Below are positions 63,990 to 64,000 of a DNA stretch of 64,000 nt, one piece after another (position 1 is the first letter of the stretch; the number at the start of each line of letters is the position of its first letter). Position numbers and translations under genes: made by a program. The notes under the pieces were generated by a model. It was not told where the DNA came from, made no database searches, and worked only from the letters and a program-made list of their open reading frames with translations. The DNA comes from Massilia sp. erpn (GTDB taxonomy: Bacteria; Pseudomonadota; Gammaproteobacteria; Burkholderiales; Burkholderiaceae_D), in NCBI RefSeq assembly GCF_024400215.1, contig NZ_CP053748.1, positions 496,001 through 560,000 on the forward strand, in the 5' to 3' direction.

Positions 63990-64000
63990 CATTACGGCGG

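Overview
The window comes from a high-GC betaproteobacterium, most likely of the family Oxalobacteraceae (Massilia, Duganella or a close relative). This rests on gene content and protein flavour: tkt-gap order, rplU-rpmA-obgE-proB, several large TonB-dependent receptors, polyhydroxyalkanoate (PHA) genes, and an NtrB/NtrC-glnA locus. I could not run a taxonomic search. Almost all of the window is chromosomal core plus lineage-specific envelope genes. The last 4 kb is different.

Layout. 1-5.5 kb: the 5' end of a TetR-type regulator, the tkt-gap operon, rsmE, an AhpD-like gene, and a ygaV-ygaP sulfur-stress pair with a palindromic operator. 5.5-15.3 kb: three large outer-membrane TonB-dependent receptors on the minus strand, two of them tandem paralogues that both appear to start with TTG. 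16-26 kb: an FAD-dependent oxidoreductase, a hybrid sensor kinase, CorA, then ntrC, ntrB, a DUF4124 gene and glnA. glnA has a recognisable sigma-54 promoter with two NtrC-type enhancer sites. 26-39 kb: a rhodanese, another TonB receptor, a TAXI-type binding protein, a large class A penicillin-binding protein, and a tightly coupled five-gene minus-strand operon (beta-propeller, polysaccharide deacetylase, sterol-desaturase-type hydroxylase, EI24 membrane protein, CinA-like protein).

39-54 kb: FKBP isomerase, HU, acyl-CoA-binding protein, PHA genes, an Na+/H+ antiporter, a HExxH peptidase, ferredoxin and ferredoxin reductase, a Tat-exported DOPA-dioxygenase-like protein beside a fifth TonB receptor, and a hydrolase/binding-protein pair. 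53-60 kb: rnfB-nth, proB, obgE, rpmA, rplU, a polyprenyl diphosphate synthase, ArsC and tRNA-Pro(CGG).

The most notable region is 60.0-63.95 kb. The last 50 nt of the tRNA-Pro gene region are repeated almost exactly (49 of 50) at 63899-63948, and the terminator expected after the tRNA lies just beyond the second copy. The roughly 3.9 kb between is visibly AT-rich compared with the rest. It carries an unknown soluble protein, a four-helix membrane protein, a divergent RelA/SpoT-type (p)ppGpp synthetase with four C-terminal 26-residue repeats, and a decayed IS3-type transposase. It looks like a small genomic island integrated in the tRNA, with no integrase of its own. A defence or toxin role for the RelA/SpoT protein is possible but is inference only.

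Two pairs of long palindromic repeats (30.8 and 48.6 kb) share sequence and head-to-head arrangement, like paired REP elements.
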